Source: an uncultured Bacteroidia bacterium
Lineage (GTDB): Bacteria > Bacteroidota > Bacteroidia > Bacteroidales > UBA932
Direction: 5' to 3'
DNA: 64,000 bases
Assembly (NCBI GenBank): GCA_902768665.1
Contig: CACXMA010000011.1
Coordinates: forward strand, 1-64,000
Shown here: one piece after another, positions 23,602 to 30,965 of the stretch
Layout: every line of letters begins with the position of its first letter
Position numbering within the stretch: the first letter of the stretch is position 1
Notes under the pieces: model-generated
Seen by the model: only the letters and a program-made list of their open reading frames with translations
Databases searched by the model: none
What the model was told of the DNA's origin: nothing
Position numbers and translations under genes: made by a program

Positions 23602-23701
23602 GCTTCGGTGCTACGAAGAAAGGGTTTAAAAAGCAAATCGCCTTGCGGCGACCCTATTCCGGGCAAATGCTTTTTAAACCCTTTCTTCTACGCACCAGCG
23701 G
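23602..23701 (-). ncRNA. variable-stem hairpin element, copy 2
   Basis: Read on the minus strand it begins just after the hydrolase stop (23702). Flank CCGCTGGTGCGTAG matches copy 1 in all but one base. Outer arms are GGTGC/GCACC (23692-23696 and 23607-23611). The 18-nt arm GAAGAAAGGGTTTAAAAA (minus-strand 23688-23671) pairs perfectly with TTTTTAAACCCTTTCTTC (23632-23615). The 38-nt apex (23670-23633) is identical to copy 1. The 18-bp stem has no similarity to that of copy 1, while length and position are the same. Confidence 0.8.
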
Positions 23702-24340
23702 CTATCCTTTCCCGAGGCGGGCGAGGATGGCGGGGATGAGGAGGCTGTGGATGAACTGCTCCTCCATGAAGTGGGTGCCGGGGTAGGCCGTGACGGTGCC
23801 GGGGCCGTAGAGCTGCTCCCAGAGGGCACGGCTGACGACACCTGATTTCTTATAATGGTCGTTGTCGCCGATGAAGGCGTGGACGGGGCCGACTTCTTTT
23901 GCCGCGGCCAGCAGGGCCTCGTAGTGGGCGCGGTAGTTTCTCAGGATATGGTAACGGAAGCGAAGGACCTGGCGGCCCGGGCGCTTGACTCTCCAGATGA
24001 AGCGGCGGCAGATCCAGCCGACGCCGGGGATGAGGGTCCAGGGGGCCAGACGGACCAGGCGCATCGGACCGCCGAGGGCAGGGGAGACGAGGAGTTTGGG
24101 GATGCCGGGAATGCGGAGGGCGTGGATGGAACCGAGGGATTCGCCGATAATGAGGTCGGGGCGGAGCTCGTCGACCCAGGCGCGGATGACGGGATGGGCC
24201 ACGGCGGGGTCGAAGTCGTAGGTGCGGCAAATCACGCGGACGGAGGGGGCCGCTGCGGCGAAATGTTCCTGCAGGATGCCGGGGATGCGGCTGTCGGTGC
24301 CGCCGCCCATGCCGTGGAGATAGAGGATGGTTCGGTTCAT
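23702..24340 (-). CDS. small alpha/beta hydrolase
   Basis: A 212-residue cytoplasmic alpha/beta hydrolase. The N-terminus TILYLHGMGGGTDSRI supplies the oxyanion region, and the nucleophile elbow is LIIGESLGSIHAL (Ser). The histidine is likely in YPGTHFMEEQF and the acid in FIGDNDHYKK. It resembles YqiA-like esterases of unknown substrate. The gene is divergent from the peptidase gene, with 79 bases between them, and is followed directly by the variable-stem hairpin in the same orientation. Confidence 0.75.
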   Translation of the reverse strand: MNRTILYLHGMGGGTDSRIPGILQEHFAAAAPSVRVICRTYDFDPAVAHPVIRAWVDELRPDLIIGESLGSIHALRIPGIPKLLVSPALGGPMRLVRLAPWTLIPGVGWICRRFIWRVKRPGRQVLRFRYHILRNYRAHYEALLAAAKEVGPVHAFIGDNDHYKKSGVVSRALWEQLYGPGTVTAYPGTHFMEEQFIHSLLIPAILARLGKG

Positions 24341-24366
24341 CGGTGGCTGTTTGGGGCTCTTCTTTG

Positions 24367-24393
24367 CAAAGTTAGAATTAATTCTTATTTTTG
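24367..24393. promoter_or_regulatory. divergent -7 boxes, hydrolase (-) and peptidase (+)
   Basis: CAAAGTTA at 24367-24374 reads TAACTTTG on the minus strand; TATTTTTG at 24386-24393 is on the plus strand, 26 bases before ATG 24420. Confidence 0.55.
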
Positions 24394-24419
24394 TAAGACT
24401 GAAAACACAATTTTACGAT

Positions 24420-25607
24420 ATGAAGCGAATCATTCTGGCTGCGGCAGCCCTTTTTGCCGCAACGCTCCCTTCCTTCGCGCAGAAGGAGGTCTCTTCCGAT
24501 GACCTGACATTCACGACCGTGAAGGAAGCCCCCGTTACTTCCATGAAAAACCAGCACCGCAGCGGTACCTGCTGGTGCTTTTCCTCCCTTTCCTTCCTCG
24601 AGAGCGAGGTGATCAAGGCCAAGGGCCTCAAGGAGGCCGATTATCCGGATTTCTCCGAGATGTTCATCGTCCGCAACGCCTACCACGACAGGGTGATCAA
24701 GTATGTCCGCCTCGACGGCAAGATGAACCTCGCCGCCGGTTCCGACTTCGGCGATGTGATGGAGGTGATCCGCGAATACGGCCTCATGCCCCAGCAGGCC
24801 TATTCGGGCATGAATTACGGCTATGAGCTGCCCGTGCAGTTCGAGCTGGACGCCGCGCTCCACGGCTATGCCGACGCCATCCTCAAGAACCCCAACCGCA
24901 AGCTCACCCCCGCGTGGCAGAAGGGCTTCGACGGCATCCTCGACGCCTACCTGGGCGAGATTCCGGAGGAGTTTGAGTTCAATGGAAAGAAATACACGCC
25001 GGCGAGCTACCGCGACGAGATGGGCGTGAACCCGGATGATTATGTCGGATTCACTTCCTATACGCACCATCCGTTCTATACCCAGTTCGCCATCGAGGTG
25101 GAGGATAACTGGCGCTGGACCCAGAGCTGGAATGTCCCGCTGGATGAGTTCGTCGCCATCATCGACAACGCCGTCGAGAACGGCTACACGGTCCTCTGGG
25201 GCGGCGACGTCTCCGAGAAGGGCTTCTCCCGCAGCAACGGTACGGCCCTGCTGCTGGTGGACGAGACCCTCGACACGACCGGCTCCGACCAGGAACGCTG
25301 GACCGGAAAGGCCGGCAAGGCCGATGCTCCGAAGGGCATCCGCGAGGCCGAGGTGACGCAGGAGACCCGCCAGGCTTCCTTCGACAACAAGACTTCCACC
25401 GACGACCATGGCATGCATCTTTTCGGCAGCGCCAAGGACCAGTTCGGCAACAAATTCTACCTCATCAAGAACTCCTGGGGCGAGGCCGGCAAGTACAAGG
25501 GCGTCTGGTATATGTCCGAGGCCTATCTCAAGGAGAAGACCCTGAACTTCGTCGTCAATAAGAACGCCATCCCGAAGGACATCAAGAAGAAACTCGGCAT
25601 CAAGTAG
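24420..25607 (+). CDS. exported C1 family peptidase (bleomycin hydrolase/PepC type)
   Basis: A 395-residue cysteine peptidase with signal peptide (MKRIILAAAALFAATLPSFAQ). The catalytic triad is visible: Q45 and C51 in NQHRSGTCWCFSSL, His in DDHGMHLFG, and Asn in IKNSWGEAG. The family is aminopeptidase C/bleomycin hydrolase, usually cytoplasmic in other phyla; in Bacteroidota exported forms are common. The frame runs upstream to 24327, but the signal peptide and promoter fix the start at 24420. It heads an apparent operon with pssA (gap 3 bases) and a GH25 gene. Confidence 0.92.
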   Translation: MKRIILAAAALFAATLPSFAQKEVSSDDLTFTTVKEAPVTSMKNQHRSGTCWCFSSLSFLESEVIKAKGLKEADYPDFSEMFIVRNAYHDRVIKYVRLDGKMNLAAGSDFGDVMEVIREYGLMPQQAYSGMNYGYELPVQFELDAALHGYADAILKNPNRKLTPAWQKGFDGILDAYLGEIPEEFEFNGKKYTPASYRDEMGVNPDDYVGFTSYTHHPFYTQFAIEVEDNWRWTQSWNVPLDEFVAIIDNAVENGYTVLWGGDVSEKGFSRSNGTALLLVDETLDTTGSDQERWTGKAGKADAPKGIREAEVTQETRQASFDNKTSTDDHGMHLFGSAKDQFGNKFYLIKNSWGEAGKYKGVWYMSEAYLKEKTLNFVVNKNAIPKDIKKKLGIK

Positions 25608-25610
25608 ATA

Positions 25611-26336
25611 ATGGCGCTGAAAAATCACATTCCGAATACCGTCACGGCGATGAATCTCCTCTCGGGGGTCATCGCCGTGATATTCACCTTCGAGGGTCGG
25701 CTGGACGTGGCCTTCTGCCTGATGCTGCTCGCGGCGGTCTTCGATTTCTGCGACGGGCTCTGCGCCCGCCTGCTGCATGCCTATTCGGACATCGGCAAGG
25801 AGCTGGATTCGCTCTCGGACATGGTTTCGTTCGGCGTGCTGCCGGCGCTGATGCTCCACGTGCTGATGCGGATGTCCGGGATGGACTGCTGGCTCTGCTG
25901 GATGCCGCTTGCCATTGCCGTTTTCTCGGCGCTCCGCCTGGCGAAATTCAATATCGATGAGCGGCAGGGGAGTTCCTTCCTCGGGCTTGCGACGCCCGCC
26001 TGCGCCATCATCTGCGGTTCGCTGGCCTGCCTCGCGCTGAAGGCTCCGGACTTCTGGCTGACGGCCTTCTTCATGGAGCACTGCTGGGCGATTCCCGCGC
26101 TGGCGCTGATTCTCAGCGGCCTGCTGGTGAGCGAGATCCCCATGTTCGCGATGAAGATCGCGCCCGGGCACAGCATCTTTGACCTGCCCCGCGTGGTGTT
26201 CCTCGTCTGGGCCGTGTTCTCGCTCGTGGCGCCGCTGGCCTTCGGCCTCCACTGGTCCCTCTTCCCGCTGCTGCTTTTCCTCGGCTACATCGTCGAGAAC
26301 TGCGCGCTGGCGGTGTTTTGCAGGGGCCGTGCGTAG
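25611..26336 (+). CDS. pssA: CDP-diacylglycerol--serine O-phosphatidyltransferase
   Basis: A 241-residue inner-membrane CDP-alcohol phosphotransferase making phosphatidylserine, precursor of phosphatidylethanolamine. The complete signature D-x2-DG-x2-AR-x8-G-x3-D-x3-D spans D45 to D70 (DFCDGLCARLLHAYSDIGKE and LDSLSD). Six to eight hydrophobic segments are visible. PssA type II of this size, starting NHIPNTVTAMNLLSG, is standard in Bacteroidota. It lies three bases after the peptidase gene. Confidence 0.93.
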   Translation: MALKNHIPNTVTAMNLLSGVIAVIFTFEGRLDVAFCLMLLAAVFDFCDGLCARLLHAYSDIGKELDSLSDMVSFGVLPALMLHVLMRMSGMDCWLCWMPLAIAVFSALRLAKFNIDERQGSSFLGLATPACAIICGSLACLALKAPDFWLTAFFMEHCWAIPALALILSGLLVSEIPMFAMKIAPGHSIFDLPRVVFLVWAVFSLVAPLAFGLHWSLFPLLLFLGYIVENCALAVFCRGRA

Positions 26337-26342
26337 GAGATA

Positions 26343-27140
26343 ATGGCGAAGACAGCAAAGAAAAATAAGAAGGGGAGCGCCCGCGGCAGGCGCTCTTCTT
26401 CCCGTGTGCGCCGGCGCAATACCTTTGTCGTCATTATCGCCCTTGCCCTTCTTGCCGGTCTCTTTCTTGTGACAAAGTGCATCCGGCGCAGCCGTGAGCC
26501 GGCCCGGATCCCCGACGGTTACAACTCCTTCTGCATCGACCTGTCGCACCACAACGGCGTGGTGACGGACTGGGACAACCTCCGGATCCATGTCGCCGCG
26601 GACGGGACGGTCGTCGAGCGCGCGGAAGATGCCGCCGAGACCTATCCCGTGACCATGGTCTATGTCAAGGCGACCGAGGGCGAGAAGATGGTGGATCCGC
26701 GCTTCTTCTCCAACTGGACGGCGCTCCGGGCACGCCGCTATGCCGCCGGAGCCTATCATTTCTACCTCTCCGACAAGGATCCCGTGAAGCAGGCGCAGAA
26801 TTACATCCGCGTGGTGGGGCCCCTTCGCGAGCGGGACCTGTCGCCCGTTCTGGATGTGGAGAAAATGCACCGCGGCTGCACGGAGCGCGAGCTGAACGCC
26901 GGCATCCGCCTCTGGCTCGAGACCGTCGAGGCCCACTACGGCAAGAAGCCGATCATCTACACTTCCGACAATTTCGCCCGCCGCGTGCTGGCTTCCGACA
27001 TCGTGTCCGGCTACCGCATCTGGGTTGCACACTACGGCGTTTCCGCGCCGGATTTCACGGGCTGGTCGCTCTGGCAGTTCACCGACCATGGCCTTGTCGA
27101 CGGCATCTCCGGCTACGTCGACCTCTCCGTCGAGCGGTAG
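26343..27140 (+). CDS. membrane-anchored GH25 family muramidase-like protein
   Basis: A 265-residue protein with a basic N-terminus, one transmembrane anchor (FVVIIALALLAGLFLVT, about residues 28-44) and a periplasmic GH25 domain. Domain markers are FCIDLSHHNGVVTDWDNL (catalytic Asp region), MVYVKATEGEKMVDPRFFSN, AGAYHFY, LDVEKM and a C-terminal WSLWQFTDHGLVDGISGYVD. GH25 enzymes cleave the MurNAc-GlcNAc bond in peptidoglycan. It is the last gene of the peptidase-pssA operon; a weak terminator follows at 27200. Confidence 0.9.
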   Translation: MAKTAKKNKKGSARGRRSSSRVRRRNTFVVIIALALLAGLFLVTKCIRRSREPARIPDGYNSFCIDLSHHNGVVTDWDNLRIHVAADGTVVERAEDAAETYPVTMVYVKATEGEKMVDPRFFSNWTALRARRYAAGAYHFYLSDKDPVKQAQNYIRVVGPLRERDLSPVLDVEKMHRGCTERELNAGIRLWLETVEAHYGKKPIIYTSDNFARRVLASDIVSGYRIWVAHYGVSAPDFTGWSLWQFTDHGLVDGISGYVDLSVER

Positions 27141-27199
27141 CTATTCCTGTCCTCCGGTATTCATCATGCCCCGCGTATGCAGGGCATCTGTCCTCCTTC

Positions 27200-27218
27200 G
27201 CCCGGGGGGCTTTTTTTT
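27200..27218 (+). terminator. terminator after the GH25 gene
   Basis: GCCC-GGG-GGGC stem of four base pairs with an eight-T run. Weak stem but a clear T tract 60 bases after the stop. Confidence 0.5.
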
Positions 27219-27227
27219 GCTGCTGCA

Positions 27228-27404
27228 GTGCAGGCTCGAAAGTGCGGAAACGGAGCGGCACCGGGGGCTTGACGAGCCAACTTCTCCTTTTAGTCCCGCT
27301 GCGCGGGCCTAACGTCGGCGGACAATGCTCGTCATGCCGCTTCGCGCGTCACCGCCCCCTGCACGGGCCCCCGCACATTTCCGTTTCCGCACACGAGCCT
27401 GCAC
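27228..27404. repeat. 177-bp imperfect palindrome
   Basis: The arms GTGCAGGCTCG-n3-GTGCGGAAACGG (27228-27253) and CCGTTTCCGCAC-n-CGAGCCTGCAC (27381-27404) are complementary but for a small bulge. It may be a MITE-like element. Single copy in this window. Confidence 0.65.
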
Positions 27405-27458
27405 CGCAGCAGCAACGGGCCACCTTCGCCCCTGCTGCCATTGTTTGCCATCATGTTG

Positions 27459-27541
27459 CTGGTAATGCTCCATATTCTGGATGATTACCAGCATTTTTGG
27501 CCTTATTTGTCAGTAATACTCCATTTGTTGGAGCATTGCCA
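27459..27541 (+). repeat. twin-hairpin repeat, copy 2
   Basis: Same twin hairpins as 9850-9932 with a few substitutions (ATATTCTGG for ATACTCTGG, ATACTCCA for ATGCTCCA), followed by the same TGCCCTCCACTGTCATTTCG. Confidence 0.8.
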
Positions 27542-27566
27542 GCACCATTTGTCATGCCCTCCACTG

Positions 27567-27658
27567 TCATTTCGAGCGCAGTCGAGAAATCTGTTTCGTC
27601 ATGCCCGATCTGATCGGGCATCGCTTTCCGTCATTCCACGGCTTGTCCGTGGAATCTG
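27567..27658 (+). repeat. three different GTCAT-headed palindromes side by side
   Basis: GTCATTTCGAG...AATCTG (27567-27594), GTCATGCCCGATC...GGGCATC (27599-27622) and GTCATTCCACGG...GGAATCTG (about 27630-27658), each of a different stem family, in one run. Confidence 0.85.
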
Positions 27659-27659
27659 T

Positions 27660-28165
27660 TTTCCGAGGGGTTAGCAATTGGCTGATCGGAAATGGCTGAA
27701 AATCAAATACTTAATATGCTTGTAATGTTAACCCTCAGATAAAAAGCCAGGGGGATAACAGTGTCGTTATGTGAAGGCGTTGATACATAGCGCATTACAA
27801 AGCAGTAAATGCTAACCCCTACGTTCGCTGGCCTGTTTGCTTGTTTCAAGTCTGGATGAAAGCCTTATTATCTTGTGCGGATAGGAGAGCTGGCTTTCTA
27901 CGAGGGACTTATGGAGCGACTTTGTCTTCCTTGTAGACCGAAATAATGATGCATTCTACGGGAACAGGCTTCACACTAATTTTGTTAACTAATTTCAGGA
28001 CAACGTAAGGCCACCTTCCAGCCCATGCTTTGTAAATGATTGAATGTCTGTTGTTTACAAAAACAAGCCTGGAATGTGGCATGTTTTTTCGGGGGACCTT
28101 CCAACCGCGATTTTGTAAGGATTTGAATGTGAGGCGGTTGCTGGCTGGAGGCTGGAAGGTGCGGG
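27660..28165 (+). repeat. structured repeat block, copy C
   Basis: Homologous to about 10625-11010 (A) and, on the minus strand, 17160-17665 (B). Shared landmarks are GGGGTTAGCA near the start, the stem CCCTG...CAGGG around AAAAAGC, TGCTAACCCC, the CACCTTCCAGC...GCCTGGAA pairing region with TGTAAATGATTGAATGT inside, and TTTTTTCGGGGGACCTTCCA near the end. Confidence 0.8.
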
Positions 28166-28274
28166 CGGAGGAGATTTCTCGGCTTGGCTCGAAATGACAG
28201 GGAAGCACCGTAGGACGGATTCCACGGATGGGGCACCAAAATGACTATTCAGAAAGGTCGTGCCAATTAAGTGC

Positions 28275-28304
28275 TTGTAAATTGAAGGATTTTACGTATT
28301 TTTG
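28275..28304 (+). promoter_or_regulatory. promoter of the CotH gene
   Basis: TTG at 28275-28277, 19-nt spacer, TATTTTTG at 28297-28304. The ATG at 28311 follows after only six bases, so the transcript would be leaderless or nearly so. Confidence 0.6.
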
Positions 28305-28310
28305 TAAGAT

Positions 28311-30962
28311 ATGAAATGGAGCCGGCTCATAGGGACATTCCTCTTCGCTGCGATCCTTGCTGCGTGCAGCGGCAAGGACGAAATCAGCGTGGATCCAGAG
28401 CCGCAGCCGGGTCCCGGACCGGAGCCGGTCGGGCCTGTCGAGGAAGGGGAGCGGCTGAAGCTCCAACTGACGGCCGGTACGCTGGACGGAGCCGAATGGG
28501 CCCTGCCGGAGACGGTGCAGGTCTATGCAAAGGAGGGCTCCGGCAATACGCTCCGGCTCGAGGCGGGCGTCTATTCCAATGAAAGCGTTGCGAAGATTGA
28601 GGACGCCATCTATGCCGTCCTTTCCCCGGCGCAGGAGAGCTATTTCAACGGAGCGTCGCTCGAGATCCGTTTCCCCGACGAACTGACCGCTGTCAGCGGG
28701 AGGGTCCCGGACAGCCTCTCCTTCGGCCTTGCTTATGAAAAGGGCCCGGAAATGCAGCTGGAGCCGCTGTTCGGCGGTCTGAAGCTGGCCCTCGCAAGGG
28801 ACGATGTCTATGGAATCATCTTCCGGGCAAACGGCGGGGAGAGTCTCTCCGGACGGGCCCGGGTGAGCGTTGCCGACAAGGGCATCGAACTGCTAGACAT
28901 GCGCCCCGTCGTCCGCTACAGCGCTCCGATCGGCGTCCTGGACAGGGCGAAGACCTGGCTCGTCGTGCTGCCGCCGGCCATCCTCTCGCAGGGCCTGACG
29001 CTGACCGTGGAGACCCTCGCGGGCGAATATGAATACAAAACGGATGCGCTTTCCGTTCAGCGCGGCCGCATCACCAGCCTGACCGTCCCGGACGGCCTGC
29101 AGCCTGAGCCCGATTATATCGATATCCCCGACGCGAACTTCAAGGCCTGGGTCGTTGCGCATTACGACAGCGACGGCGACGGCGAGATCAGCAAGGCCGA
29201 GGCCAAGCTCATCAAATCCATCGAGGTCCAGACCCATGAGATCGAATCGCTCGAGGGCATCCGCCATTTCTCCAACCTCGAGACCCTCGTCGCCAACGGC
29301 TCCCGTGCGGAAGACCGGACCATCCTCGGCCGCCTCACTGCGCTCGACCTTTCCGGCCTCAGCAAACTCACGAGCGTCCAGTGCCGACACAACTATATCG
29401 GCGTGCTGACGCTTCGCGGCAATACGGCCCTGAAAAGCCTCGTGTGCTATGGCAATTCCCTGACGGCGCTGGATCTCAGCGGCGCTCCGATGCTGGAAGA
29501 TGTCGATGCCGGCGACTGCGCGATCGCCACGGTCAATGTCCGTGAGAATACCTTCCTGAGCCGCCTGTCGGTCCACAACAACCGCCTGACCGAGCTCGAT
29601 CTCGCCGGGAATCCCTACCTGCAGACGCTGACCTGCGACCGCAACCTCATCCGCGAGCTCGACCTTTCCGCCTGCACGGCCCTGACGAGCGTCCGTTGCG
29701 CCCCCATGAACGACAGCGCCGGCAACAACCTGCTGCAGACCCTGATCCTTTCCTACGGCATGTCCATCCCCGGCATTACGGAAAGCCGCTCGACGGACAA
29801 GATCCCCGCTGCAACGGAGATCAAATGGATCGGCGCACCGGAGCAGACGACGCTCGGAACCGGCCTCCGGACGATGTACATCACCACTCCGGACGGCTAC
29901 GGCATCACCAGCAAGTCGACCTGGAAGGAGAACTGCACCGTCAAACTTATTGACGACAGCGGCAAGGTCTATTACGAGAGCGTCACCGTCGGTGTCAAGG
30001 GCCGCGGCAACAGTACGTGGGGCTATGTCAAGAAACCCTACACGCTGCGCCTTCCGGAGAAAGCGGATCTCATCGGGACCGGCGGGGACAAGCGCTGGGT
30101 CCTCCTCGCGAACTGGATGGACCGCACCCTGCTCCGCAACGACGTGGCCTTCGAGATCGGCCGCCGCAGCGGCCTGGAATGGACCCCTTCCGGCGAATTC
30201 ATCGAACTCTATCTCAACGGTCAGCACCTTGGCAACTACTGGCTCGGCGAGAAGATCAAGACCGGAACGGCACGCCTCAAGGCCGACTATCTGATCGAAA
30301 TGGACACCTATTACGACGCGACGTGGAAGTTCTACAGCAGCTACGGCTACCGGGTCAACCAGAACGCCAACGGGCTGCCGATCGGCGTGAAGGAACCCGA
30401 TGACGAGAAGATGACCGATGCTAAACTCAGTGAGCTGAAAACCCTCGTTTCGGGCGTTGAGAACGCGATTTACAACAAGACGGCCGACTATCAGACGAAG
30501 ATGGACGTGCGGTCCTTCATCGACTGGTTCCTTGTCCATGAACTGACCTACAACGGCGAACCGAACCACCCGAAGAGCTGCTACTTCTATTTCCGCGACG
30601 GCATCATGTACGCCGGTCCGCTCTGGGATTTCGACTGGTTCACCTTCCAGCCGGGCACCAGCGGCCTTTTCATCCAAAACAGCATCTATTACAAGGAACT
30701 GTTCAAGTCCCCGGACTTCGTGGCGGCGCTGAAGGCACGCTGGGCGGAGCTGAAGCCCGCCTGGTCCACCATCCCGGATTATATCGACGCCAAGGCGGCC
30801 GAGATCCGTAAGTCCGAGACCATCAACTGGAGCATGTGGCCCTGTTCCGGCTCCTATGTCAACGGTGACGAACGCATGAGTTTCGATGCCGCTGTCACCC
30901 GCATGAAACAGGCATTTACCAGCCGTGTCACCGCCATGGATACGGCGATAAACAAACTATAG
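28311..30962 (+). CDS. surface lipoprotein with leucine-rich repeats and CotH domain
   Basis: An 883-residue lipoprotein (lipobox LAAC, C19). An acidic, proline-rich linker follows the lipid anchor (DPEPQPGPGPEPVGPVEEGE), then a beta-rich region to about residue 270. An EF-hand-like calcium loop DSDGDGEISKAE sits near residue 286, irregular LRRs span about 300-500 (LTALDLSGL, LTSVQCRHNYI, LTELDLAGNPY, IRELDLSACTAL), and a CotH domain about 515-880. CotH markers are VKGRGNSTWGYVKKPYTLRL, RWVLLANWMDRTLLRND, FIELYLNGQHLGNYWLGEKI and GPLWDFDW. CotH proteins are atypical secreted kinases in Bacillus spores; in Bacteroidota their role is unknown. It ends three bases before the aspartokinase gene, possibly by chance. 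Confidence 0.85.
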   Translation: MKWSRLIGTFLFAAILAACSGKDEISVDPEPQPGPGPEPVGPVEEGERLKLQLTAGTLDGAEWALPETVQVYAKEGSGNTLRLEAGVYSNESVAKIEDAIYAVLSPAQESYFNGASLEIRFPDELTAVSGRVPDSLSFGLAYEKGPEMQLEPLFGGLKLALARDDVYGIIFRANGGESLSGRARVSVADKGIELLDMRPVVRYSAPIGVLDRAKTWLVVLPPAILSQGLTLTVETLAGEYEYKTDALSVQRGRITSLTVPDGLQPEPDYIDIPDANFKAWVVAHYDSDGDGEISKAEAKLIKSIEVQTHEIESLEGIRHFSNLETLVANGSRAEDRTILGRLTALDLSGLSKLTSVQCRHNYIGVLTLRGNTALKSLVCYGNSLTALDLSGAPMLEDVDAGDCAIATVNVRENTFLSRLSVHNNRLTELDLAGNPYLQTLTCDRNLIRELDLSACTALTSVRCAPMNDSAGNNLLQTLILSYGMSIPGITESRSTDKIPAATEIKWIGAPEQTTLGTGLRTMYITTPDGYGITSKSTWKENCTVKLIDDSGKVYYESVTVGVKGRGNSTWGYVKKPYTLRLPEKADLIGTGGDKRWVLLANWMDRTLLRNDVAFEIGRRSGLEWTPSGEFIELYLNGQHLGNYWLGEKIKTGTARLKADYLIEMDTYYDATWKFYSSYGYRVNQNANGLPIGVKEPDDEKMTDAKLSELKTLVSGVENAIYNKTADYQTKMDVRSFIDWFLVHELTYNGEPNHPKSCYFYFRDGIMYAGPLWDFDWFTFQPGTSGLFIQNSIYYKELFKSPDFVAALKARWAELKPAWSTIPDYIDAKAAEIRKSETINWSMWPCSGSYVNGDERMSFDAAVTRMKQAFTSRVTAMDTAINKL

Positions 30963-30965
30963 CTT

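Larger units (their letters stand above)
27141..28290. other. repeat-rich intergenic region, no gene supported
   Basis: About 1.15 kb of non-coding DNA. It has a weak terminator (27200-27218), a large imperfect palindrome (27228-27404), a twin hairpin (27459-27541), GTCAT palindromes (27567-27658), and a third copy of the structured block of elements A and B (27660-28165). Degenerate palindromes follow at 28172-28243. It has no heptamer array and no palindrome P. Confidence 0.8.

Noticed and set aside
24378..27089. Minus-strand open frame of 903 codons
   Set aside because: Antisense of the peptidase, pssA and GH25 genes; no domain character.
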